A stretch of DNA of 64,000 nt, taken from Lunularia cruciata. Lineage: Eukaryota > Streptophyta > Marchantiopsida > Lunulariales > Lunulariaceae. The DNA is taken from assembly GCA_948567375.1 (NCBI GenBank), contig OX419757.1, positions 5,704,001 to 5,768,000 of the forward strand, written 5' to 3'. Within the stretch, counting starts at the first letter, position 1; each line of letters opens with the position of its first letter. The position numbers were made by a program, and so were the translations under genes. The notes beneath the pieces are model-generated. The model had not been told where the DNA came from, ran no database searches, and worked only from the letters and a program-made list of their open reading frames with translations. This document shows positions 1 to 10,900 of this stretch, one piece after another.

Positions 1-80
1 CCTTGCCTTTTCTCCACCTACTTATTTTGTCTTGTCAATAGCTTTACAATGGTATTACTTCCACATTGTTTTGACCTTTC

Positions 81-310
81 TATTAGAAGATTCCCAAAAG
101 ATTCCCTATGGTCACACTTGTTTGACCAACCAGATGAGACCAAGGCTGACATGCACCAAACCATGGATCTAATCTAAGGGTGTAGCTCTTTGGGTGGGAT
201 CTTTTCCACTATATAATAAAGTTAACGTGATTGCTTGGGACATTAGAGTAGTGAGGATTCCAACCTTGTGTTTCTCTTGTGTGATTCTCTTGTCCTTGAA
301 TCATTACTCT
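81..310 (+). repeat. Degraded LTR fragment related to the solo LTRs near 55 and 57 kb
   Basis: This stretch shares ordered blocks with the solo LTRs at 54,821 and 56,447: an AGAAGATTCCC block, a TTTGACCAACCAGAT block, a CTATATAATAAAG TATA-like block near 210-222 and a CTCTTGTCC block near 286-294. Spacing is similar but many bases differ and neither LTR end can be placed. It is probably an older member of the same LTR family. No flanking target duplication was found. Confidence 0.55.
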
Positions 311-1818
311 ATTTTGATATTATGTTCATAGAGCCTCCTATTTAGCACATATTTACCCATCTATAGTTGTACTTTTACCATATCTATATACATTTCAAAG
401 TACCATACTCTAGACTTCCTCCACTTTGTTAGTGCAATGTATGCTCTCATAATTTCCAAATGAGAATAGTGTAGGCTATAGAGAGCTATCACATAGCTAT
501 AAGAGGATGTAACCTAAAATTATAATAAGCTATTACACCAACAACATTTTTAGGATTAAAGGCTCTAGTGCCTCCTACTAGTAAAATTCTTGCATGGGTG
601 CTTATTTCTTTTAGCACCTATCACAATAGTAGATTCAAGCACTTATGATTTCTAATTATATCTTAGCTTGACTTACAATCTATTACATAGACTTACATGC
701 ATAACATTCACTAATTTTATAAAATTTATATCCTTAAACTTTTCAAAGTTCAACCAAATCTTAGTGATTGTAAGCATACTAACTCCCTTATCAATATCCT
801 TATTGATACACTTTTACCTTTTTTTGATAGGATTCTCTCTTATAGAAGAAAAGACTTTGGAGCTTGGCTTTATGCTTCTCCTTGAATGAGGACCTTTGCT
901 TCACATCAAAGGAGTTTACTATTATAGCATTTTGTGTGTGATTGAGTTTACTATATCTTATACTTATAGAGCTATTAGACAAGTGTGCTTGTGGAATGTG
1001 ACAACCCATCAAGTATCACTTTTGTGGTAATTGGTAGTAACAATTTTTTCCCACAAAGATACAAGTAAAAAATGGTCAAATACAAAGTAAAATGTCACAG
1101 ATAGTTCTTCTTGGTTGCATCTTTAATCTCTTGAGTAAAAACCACACTCAAAAGAGAGTAACAAGTATTGAATCATAGTCTTGTCACAAATCATAACACA
1201 ATTCTTCAATGTCTTTCCAAACCAATCTTAATTGTGATGATTTAGTTTTTCCCAAAGAAGACGACTTCACCACAAAACGACTTCACCTTGGAATTGTGTT
1301 CCACTCCTCTAATAAAGGCATAACTTCCTCAATCAAAATTGCTTTGCGTTAATCCAAACTTGCACTCACTATTGCAAAATACTACCAACACTACAATTCT
1401 TCAAAAATTAGTCAAGGCATTGCTTCAATTGCTAACCACTTAGTTTCAAATACATAGAATGAAATCATAGCTATAAAATCCAAAATCTAATCCAATATAT
1501 AAGACTTGCACTTCAAACTTCTCCAAACACCCACAAACAAACATAAGATTGATATTGGGAATTAAGCAGAAATGATGATATTTGAGTTAAAGCACTTTGT
1601 TTTACTCAACTTCAGAAATATGAATATTGAGTTGAATGAAAATCCTCACTATGAATGCTTCCTTTAAATAGGCAATGCACTTTGATAGTTATCTAACAAC
1701 ATATCATTCTAACAACTACTTTACCATCTTGTAGATACAAAATGACATTCCACATCTTCATATCTGCCTTTTCAAATCTCAAAATTGTGACTACTCTAAT
1801 CCAATGTCTACCTTGACT
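311..1818. other. AT-rich stretch with no recognisable gene
   Basis: Only short random-looking open frames occur here. There is no recognised domain, RNA gene or clear repeat boundary. It may belong to the decayed element that flanks it on both sides. Confidence 0.4.
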
Positions 1819-4180
1819 TCAACTTTTACACTCAATAATCATTTCCTCTACTTCAAGTTCATCTACAACTTCTATTTCTTCTTCAATTTCTATCCTATCT
1901 TCAGTTTGAACTGACATTGAAGTCATGGGTCTAATAATTAATTCCCCTTTCTCTACCCTAACTACTTCTAATGTCTTAGGTAACTCACCCAAAGATACTT
2001 GCACTCGTACCTCTTTTACTTTGCATTAGGTTCCTACTTTCTCATTACTCCGAAGCTCATTTAGTTCAGATCTCACTAAATGTAATCTGAGATGAACATT
2101 ATCTCCTACTTCAATAATTTTCCTATCACTTGATCTCTCAAGAAAATTAACAATTTATTCATATCTACATCCTTCACTTTATGCTTCCTCATCTCTTGCA
2201 CAAGCAACTTCAATTCATGCAATCTTGATTCCTCAATCTTCACTTTAGCTTTAATGCTTAACATCAACTTCACTCTTATGATAATCCTTTTGCTGAATCC
2301 GACTCACACTTTGAAACTATCTTCTCTCTACTCCACTTTGCTTCCAACTCATTCCGGTACATCTTCAACTTGTCTTCAAATTTCACCTTCAATGCCTCTT
2401 TCTCCTCCACATATTGGACAAGTTGAGTCTTTACACTTCTAATCGACCCTGGAAACCTTCCTTCCTCTCAATATCTATCTGCCAACTCACATTGCCAAGC
2501 CAGATCCTTCTCCTTCACACTCTTTCTCAAGCTCTCCAATTCTTTCTCCATCACAACTATCATCACCTTTGAATGTAACTTTGAATGTAACTTTGAATGT
2601 AACTTCCAAGCATGCCTTAGCAAATTCTCCCTTCAACTTCTTGAATGCTACCTTTTGCTCCTTCAATTCTTTAGCTTGTCATTTGAGTTCTTCACTATAC
2701 TTAAGAACTTCACTACATCAAGCTCATTGTTCACTTCAAGATGCTCTCTCTTCAACTCTTCCTTCTTCTTTTGTAGTTGCAACAACAAAGGACAAATGAT
2801 CTTCAATATGTATTCAACCCTAGTGTACTCTCCTACATCATCTTCTATTTCTTCTACTTTGGTTGGTGCTTCTTTTGCTGGTGCCTTACCCCAAAGTCCT
2901 GATCTCTATACCTTTAGCATTACCTCTCTGGAGCTTTCTTCTTCTTCTTTGGCTTTACTCAACCTACAGTTGTGATCTAAATACTCCTCCTTGATCTTGC
3001 TACTCTTGGAAACCAAAGGCCAACTCCTTTACTCTTTCTTCCTCCAACTCTGCTTCAAGTAACTCCAAATTGGGCACATATTTTCCTTCCATACAATCAA
3101 TTGCCGCATAGAACTCCTCATCTTCTTCTCCCACCACTTTGTCCACCGGTTGCTGGACCTTAGGTTCTCCACTGGTTGTTGGACGTTGGGTTCTCCTTCA
3201 CTCTCACTACTAGACTGCTTACTCTACAAAGTGAGCTCTTCTTCTTCTCTCAAGTCTTCATACTTTGACTTGGCTTCTCCTTCTGATTCTTCCTCTAATG
3301 AATGGTTCTTCACCACCGCCATCTCTTGTTTTAGATTTAGCCTCCTTGTCTTTTGTGGTTGCAATGGTGATACTCTTCCTTTGGGTCTACCCTCTTCCTT
3401 GGCCTTGGGATTTCCACCAACACTATCTTCTCCTTCACGTTCTTGATATAGTGGTCATTGCTTTCATGGACTCACCTTATTTAGTACTGCTCATCCGCTA
3501 GTCATCATAAATCAAGGTGAAAGTGTGACACTATCCTTCCTCTCTCCTCTAAGCTGAGTAGGTTCAGTCCAGAATAACCATGGGCTGTGAAAGGTACAAA
3601 GTAATAGGATGGTAGGTCCATTCTCCAACTATTGATCATCTAACCTACCCTCTAGTGAAAACACTTTGCTCAATTCACCACTTCTCCTGCAAACATATGG
3701 TTAAAGAGCACAACCTATTGCTTCATCACACATAGGTGGTCCATTCTAGCTTAAACATGGCCATCATTGTGCTAATTATACCCTTTCATATAGGGTTCTT
3801 ATAATTATCCACCTTGTACCCATTCTTAATGTGAAGAGCATTGAAAGAATTCCTCACCTTTGGTTGTTTCTTCCAAAGAATCGTACTTCCAATAGAAGGT
3901 CACTCCTCCTACTTCTCCTACTTCTCTCCCAAGACTAATCTCCAATCCAACTCAATCCATCAAGTTGGATTTCCTCTCTTTCCCTCTATCTTAGGGCCAT
4001 CTTTTGCAATTGTTTGCAGCAATTTTGGCCATGAACTTTGGAAAGCTCAAATTCTAGTTCCATGCCAAAAAGGTGATGTAAAGTCTACTCATGACTTTGA
4101 TCCTTGCCACTACGTCTAATCTAAAAATTGCAAGACTCCTCACCGACCTCTTCTTATTATTCTTTGGTGGCATTGTGTGC
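1819..4180 (-). pseudogene. Decayed Glu/Lys-rich coiled-coil protein, probably of transposable-element origin
   Basis: Read on the minus strand from about 4,180 to 1,819, protein-like sequence continues across switches of frame and many stops. The part from about 3,450 to 2,200 is rich in Glu, Lys and Leu with heptad-like spacing, for example LQKKKEELKREHLEVNNELD near 2,780-2,720 and LELLEAELEEERVKEL near 3,070-3,020. The plus strand therefore looks CTT/TTC-rich. The last open piece, 2,004-1,819, is acidic. No catalytic or zinc-binding motif was recognised, so no family is assigned. A gag-like or structural ORF of an old retroelement is one possibility because an LTR-like fragment lies nearby; a decayed host gene is another. 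What is seen is the coiled-coil composition and broken frames; the origin is inferred. Confidence 0.45.
2567..2602. repeat. 12-bp tandem repeat, three units
   Basis: CTTTGAATGTAA is repeated three times without a break. It lies inside the decayed coiled-coil ORF and keeps its frame because the unit is 12 bases. Confidence 0.85.
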
Positions 4181-5709
4181 TTTCTCACTCTCAGTCTCTA
4201 AAAGATCAAACCTTCCCAAAACTTGAGATCCTAATTCCTTCAGGACAACTATTGAGAGGCATAGGCTATCATAGTGATATTTCAGAACTCCCTCAACAAA
4301 GTCTCAATCTTATAATTTTTTTGCTGCACTATCGTTCTTTAGTCAATCTTCAATTGACATGCAAATTCTACGTGTCAGTTTTTTGTCACTCACTTCACAC
4401 TTTTTGTCACTTCACTTCACTTGTCACAAACTTATATCATCTTGATCCCAAGGTAGCTATTTTCTTTACCCATACTTTCTTGATTGGCTAGACCCAAGGA
4501 AAGTTGTTATAGGTTCTTTGGATTGGGTTGCACATCTCAATTTGAAGTATTCTTACTTTGGGTCTATACTTCCATAAGTCTGGCATGAGTCCTTCTAACT
4601 TTGACCCAAGGGGGATGTCTTTAGGTCTATGCCAAACACATAATTCTTCTCTTTTCTTTTTCATTAAGCTTCAATTTAGCTTCGACAATACACTTCTTTA
4701 AAACTCATCAAAAATGAAAAATGTGTGTACCACATGGATCTCCATATGGCATGCTTGACATACAATTTTACAATGTGCTTTAGGTAAAAGGACCATTAGA
4801 TTTCATGATGCAATCTAAGATGTAGTAGAACAAATCCTATGCTCTACAAGGTCCTAAGTAAAAATTGGGTGGTAGTTGGACCTGCCCAATCCACCTCTAA
4901 TGGGTGAGAGCTTATACAAATATTTTCATAGATGAATGATGTACTTTATTGGATATGCTAGTTGTGAATCTCCTAAAAATAAAGTTGGTAGCACAAGCAA
5001 GATTCATTCAAGAGCAACATCAATCATTACAACTAGGACAAAGGACAACTACCATGCACCATGATTGTCTTTAGATGCCTTTGTACCTTTGGCTATAGAG
5101 ACTTTTGGATGGCCTCCTTCAAGAAGCAACACACAATTCTCCATAAAAGGAGAGGAGCTATATTTATCTCTCGAACATATTTACGTCATCTATCAAATAG
5201 AGAGTTTTAATCATTTACAATGTTCTCATGCATTGGATCTTTATAGATGGCAATAGAAATAGGAGCTCTTATCTTGTCTAGGACACTCCTTCCATATGCT
5301 TGAGATATCATTAAAGGACCTCTATCACATAGTTCAATAATACTTTGATTTCTTTTGCTTTGCTTTGCTATGGGAAATTAGTATTGTATAGGTTTCTTTG
5401 TTTTCTGCATCCTCTTCCATCTTGCACTTCTTTGTGCCTTATATTCTTTTTTCTTTTTCAAGTATAATACTTTGCTCAAATTTCACATATGATTATATGC
5501 CACATGTCAAAAAATGAAAAGAAGCATATTATAGAATAGCTATTATGATAAAAATCTCAAACCGCAAATAAAACAAAACATGAGAAAAAATGAAACATAA
5601 GGAAAAAAAATAAGCACTCTCTAAGTTGCTCTTAGACCTCAACCATTGGTATTGGACAACAATTTAACCATGTCCTTTGGAAAATAATTTATAATACTTA
5701 CATGCACTC
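4181..5709. other. AT-rich spacer with no recognisable gene
   Basis: Short open frames only, with none showing a known motif. Composition is like the repeat-rich DNA on either side. Confidence 0.4.
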
Positions 5710-6586
5710 AATTGCTTGTGCGAGTTTACTTGAATGGACAGACCTTAGCTCTATCGTGCATTAGAGCATTTCAACTCACACCAACCACTTTCTCTATAAT
5801 GATGAGGTTCCACCTAGGTTTGGTCCACCTATCTACATTTTTGTTACTCACTTGTGAGTGTGATTCTACACTAGATGCAACATCGGTCCATATGACAAGA
5901 AATGCCCTTATGGAGGATAGAGGATAAACTACACATGATGCCATTAGGGATATAATGTTTGCTATGGCATGAGAGAGTGAATACCTTGTTTGGATGGAGC
6001 TTTCATGTTCTTTGCAAGTGATACGTGTCAAAGCATACTTATATTTGGTCCAAGATGATCAGTTGATAGTGGTGGATGTTGTGGTTACAGACCCTATGCA
6101 TGATGCAATTTTGGACGGAGTGATTACTCATCCTCTTGGATGGGCGGTGAGCCGAGCAACATCACGTAAGGTCTCCAAGTATCTCTAAAAGTATACAACA
6201 AGGTCACCTCTTTGTTCCTCTAGCCTTGGAGTTATATAGAATGATGGACATGGAGTTCTTCATATTTGTCAAGGAGTGTGTGAGAGCTTATCATATTAGA
6301 TGCTAGGGGTACTACTCCGACTATCATATCTGCCTAATACTTAAAGGCAACTCATGTCCATTGCTCTATGGAGTATGTTGGCTAATGCAATCCGAAGGAG
6401 AGCAATCATTCTAAGTAATGATTCTTTGGATACTCCATAAGTTTGTAGACCTTACTTGTATCTTAGATGCGGTAGGGTGTATTTCTCATATTGAGACTAT
6501 TTTGGCCTAACTCCATTCTACGTCTTTTTGTCTCTCCCATGTATGGCTTGATGGAGTCTTCTCATCTTTCTATGTTGTCGCCTTTT
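5710..6586 (+). mobile_element. LINE copy A: 5'-truncated RLE-like non-LTR retrotransposon, 3' end
   Basis: This copy matches the 3' portions of copies B (25,445-29,052, minus) and E (56,362-60,383, minus). It starts abruptly near 5,710 with no RT domain, as expected of a 5'-truncated insertion. It encodes, with stops, the Cys/His-rich stretch (near 5,840-5,915), then the endonuclease-like stretch near 6,030-6,185 containing LIVVDVVVTDPMHDAIL and, further on, KVSKY, then the C-terminal ALQRA-type helix region. It ends in the shared 3' tail TGTATGGCTTGATGGAGTCT and a GTCGCC block near 6,580. DNA changes sharply to GC-rich gene leader just after it. The boundaries are approximate by a few tens of bases. 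Confidence 0.7.
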
Positions 6587-7975
6587 TGCATTGAGCGGGT
6601 TGTACTATTCACGGCTCTTCGATGATGATTAAATTTTATGATCTTGATCGGACCCCGCACAGGGTCCTGCCTGTTTAGCCGGTGGACATGGACGTGTTTC
6701 AGAGATCAGATTGACAACTCGGTGTGTCCGATTGAACCGCCTAAACAGGAGGAAGAGGATGTGCGGAGTGGGTACAATTAGAGACAAAGCCGCTGGTTTT
6801 TGCCACCTTTGTGGGAGTCAGGGGACTCGCTGACAAGAGCCGTCGACTGCTCCATGGTGTCCCGAAAACAACGGCCGGGAAGTTTGACCGCGAGGATATG
6901 CAGGTTTGCATTTCGACCCGCCATCACCGGTGGGAGGCTCGGTGCCGAGGAATGGAAGAAGCAAAGAAGAGGCTTCAGACACTACGAGAAAGTATGTGGG
7001 AAGGGTTTGGCCAGAGAGGGAAGGGAGCGGACAGGACGAGAAGGCAGTAATTGGATTTGCTGTTAGCAGCAGTGATCACGGTGATCTCGCAGTTGGTTTG
7101 TAGCAATGCGGATTCTGTGCTGTAGTTTCTGCACAATTTCATGCACGACGAGGCTGAGCTGTGACTTCAGGGGCTGCACAATTTTGCAGCGCGGACGATG
7201 ATATTGGGCAACGTGAGCGTTTGCAGGTTGGAAGGCCAATGAAAGAGAGACTCTCTGTGCAGAGGAAAGGGTCGGAGGAGAAGAGACTCGCGGTTTGAAC
7301 CGGTTAATCTGACATGGTTAGGGAGGTTGAGTTCGATTTCCAGGAGAACTTGTTGAAGGAGTGGATATGAAAGTTATGTAGGAGGACGCCCTTTCTCAGG
7401 CTCAATAGTTGGAGGATATGGAGATTGGTTTGGAAGCCTTTGCGAGGCAGCTGGAAATTGTTGCAGCGTGGATTGAAGGCGTTAAGGAATTGGAGAATTA
7501 TTGCTATTTGGTCTGAAGCTCGGAGTGTTTCTGAGTTACATGGTGGGAGGGAGCAGTTTCTGGGAGCTTGTCGAGTTCATAGTAAGATGTTGTGATACGC
7601 AATGTGGTTCCTTCTAAGTATACGTAAAGTTTCCTCGCAAGTGTCAACACTGGATTCGCCATCGGAGTATGATGGACATGGTTCTCTGTTTTGCAAGGGG
7701 AACAGGAGGATAATTTCCTTACAGATTTTAGTTTTGCCCTTGCTGAGTAGTCATGTAGCATGAAAGTGGCAAAGTTGACAGCAATTGGTAACATATTCTA
7801 GAACCGTTTCTCTTTCATCGGAATGTTATCAGAATACCCTGTTATCGCGCGTTGGGGAAACCTGAGGCCTGTCCCTAATCCGCCGTATCGAATTATGAGG
7901 GAAAGTGTTAGCGGAAGTTGGATGTATCGAATCCCCCGTGGATATGAGGTCTTAATTTGACTCGACACCATCAAA
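6587..7975 (+). promoter_or_regulatory. GC-richer promoter and 5' leader region of the nucleotidyltransferase gene
   Basis: Composition rises above that of the flanking repeats directly after LINE copy A and stays so up to the start codon at 7,976. Short overlapping open frames near 6,800-7,100 have no recognised product. An in-frame TGA at 7,958-7,960 shows that the protein does not extend upstream without splicing. No convincing TATA box was found, and 5' UTR introns cannot be excluded. Confidence 0.45.
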
Positions 7976-10900
7976 ATGGAGACGCAGCAACTGCTGGATG
8001 CTCTGACCGATCATTTGGCTATTTATCACCGCAGTTCCGCCCCTAAAACAGAATCGAGAGAAAGGCAGAGAGTGGTAGAATGGCTAGCAGGTTTGAATTA
8101 CGAACAAAGACAGGCGGCGCTTACAGTCGTGGATGGGCCATGGGTTTCAATCATCCTGTCGATGCAGAAGTATCTGATAGCAGAGGATAGAGGTTCTTTC
8201 TTTCTGTTACCTGATGTTCCTTGTAATGGCCGAGAAGGTTCAGGAGCGGAAGTAAGAGGTCCAAAGTCGAAGAAAGGGAAAGTGGACGAGAATTCTTCTC
8301 AGCCGAAAGGAACACGACCTTCCATCAGAAAGCTGCATCAAAATACTGCAACTAAAGCGGCCGAACCTTCGGACAGAGTCTGTAATAGATGCAGCTCGAC
8401 CCTGCCAGGTTTGTGCTTCAGGAGAGCGAGGGGCCTGGTCAGGCGGTTACCCATAGAGCAGACCGCCGGGGATTTGCTTGTCAACAGTGTTCGACTCTTC
8501 AGCTCCGGAGATGGGGAAGCCAAGGTTGAATTTTGGAAGATTGACACAAGTCGCATGCTTGATTGTATGAGTCTCAGCGATGAGCTGATTAGAAACGTGG
8601 ACACGTTTTTGGGAGTCATGGACGATCTGTCGAATCACGAGTTTCTGAAGAGTCCTTGCCACTTTCCTGTGTCGTCGTGGGAAGAGATGCCATGGCTGAA
8701 AGATATGGGCTACTACAGCTTAGCGGCTTTTATTGCAAATAAGTTCGAGTTTGGCCTTTTGTCAGCCTGGAGATATGCCCAGGGCAATAAGGTCCAGAAA
8801 CCATCAAGATCTATTGCCTTAAAATTAAAGGAAACCCAGGGTGGCAGGAACGTCAGGGGTTGCTCCTGTGAACAACATAGTAATGCTGCAGTAGCGTCTA
8901 ACATCATAGGCAGAAAGGTAGGCTGCATAGATTGGTGGAGTCGCCTGGGTAAACAGAGGACGAGTATGATCAAGTGTACATTGGCCTTGGCATGCAAATC
9001 TGAGGTACAATTCTCTCCTTGTAATCCATCACAGTGATGCGTGAGCTGCTAAGATCGAGCGTTTCGCATTTGGCGATTTTCTGCTCCTCCTGCATTTCAA
9101 CGTGTTTGTAGCTCTACATAGTCAAAGCAATACACCTCAGTTTATCATCGCCCTCTAGTCTCTACTAGTTAGTTACAGTCACCTGCTGGAAAACTGCAAT
9201 CTTGAAGTCTTATGAACATTAATAGCGGGCGAATAACTTGAAGTTATGAAATTGCACAAATTATGTGAAACCATGCAGGGAAGTCTTAGATTTACCTTTC
9301 CCCTTTCCAGGTACTGCGAGTAGTCGGAGAAGCAAGGGGTAGCAGTTCAAAAGCCAGAAACCTGAATGTTAGAGGCAAGAACAAAATCCTTTTGGCGGAT
9401 TCCGGAGAAACAAGGTCACGGGATATCTTCAAAGCCAGTCTTTCAGATACGGAAGCTGAACAACATGTAATGCTTGGAAGGAGGACAGGAAGTGGAGCAG
9501 CTGTTGCACCTCTTTTCGCCGGTTTGCAAGCTCTGAAGGAGCTGGCAGAATCTGGATTGCTATGTGGAAGATCAGAAGGTATGAATCCTGTACAAGAGGC
9601 TGATGCGAGCTGGCTGTTTGATAGCAAATTGAAGTCTGCGCACACATTGTCAGATCGTGTATTGAGGAAGGTAAGGAATGTTCTTGTTAAGGTGAGAAAT
9701 GACCGGGTTGAGCTTGAACTATTTGGAGATGAAAACAATTCCCATCTCCACAGCAGCAATGGAGGTGAAGGTAGTGGAGTGAAGAGCACCAAAACAAAGA
9801 AGAAACGGAGAAAGCACTCGTCATCCAATAAGTTAGACGTCATGAAGCAGGAGGAGAAGATGCCCGGGTGCAAGTTGGCTCCATCAAAAGTACGAAATCA
9901 TGTCGTTGGCTGAACGTTTTACGGTCTTCTATTGAATTTTCAGACCGCATGTTTCCAAATCTTTCGTACTTTCTGTAGTGGCGCTGGTCAATGAGCTGGG
10001 TCGATTGATATATCATGGGATCAATGGGCTTCCTCTTTGATACAGGAACAGGAAGTGGCAGAGAAACTAGCAGGACAGAAAGTTGAGGCAAATGTGCACA
10101 TCTGGACTTCTGAGGCCCAGCAACTTATGGACGGATCCAAATCCTTGTCAACTCCGCAACAGCCCTCCATGCGTAAAGGGAAGGGTGTGAAATGCAAGTC
10201 AACAAAGGATGATAAGCTTCATCACGAATCTAAGTTACACTCAAGGATGTCCAGTATGACTGGTAACGAAGACTTAAATGCAAGTGCCTTAGGAAACATG
10301 GACGGTAGCTATGCCACCTCCGTCAATGGGAAAGGAACTGGTGAGGCGCCAAATGAAAGACAGGAGGAGCAGCTGGATCACGACTCTTCGATATCTGTAG
10401 AAAAGTCGCATATGGATTTTAGCCAGGTTTTACCTACATGCGCTCTGGAGAATGGGAATGGCTTTCACCTGATCTCGAGCAACAGGAGAGGAAAGGGGAG
10501 CAAATCAAAGTCTAAACGGGAAGATAAGATGCTGACCCGTAAGTTGATGCACAAGACGGATCCTCTATCGAACGAAAATGAAGGCCCAAATGCAAGCAAG
10601 CTAGAGACAATGAATGGTGTAACTGTGCACGTGCATCGAGAAGGCGAGGCAGGGAATGCGAATTTGGAGATTGCAGAGAAGTTGCTTACTGGATTTATTG
10701 TTCCCTTTGGCGAGGATATCTTGGCTGTCAAGGACCACTCAAATTTGGGACATGTCGAGGATAGCAATGGTGGTTCTGGGAGCCGGAACCAGGGAAAAGA
10801 TTGGGAGTCCAATGGCATCGGTGATATTCTTCCAGTCATGGGTACCATAAACAACAGTCAGGGCTTAAGGGACAGACCTGAACATGAAGAAATAGATGTC

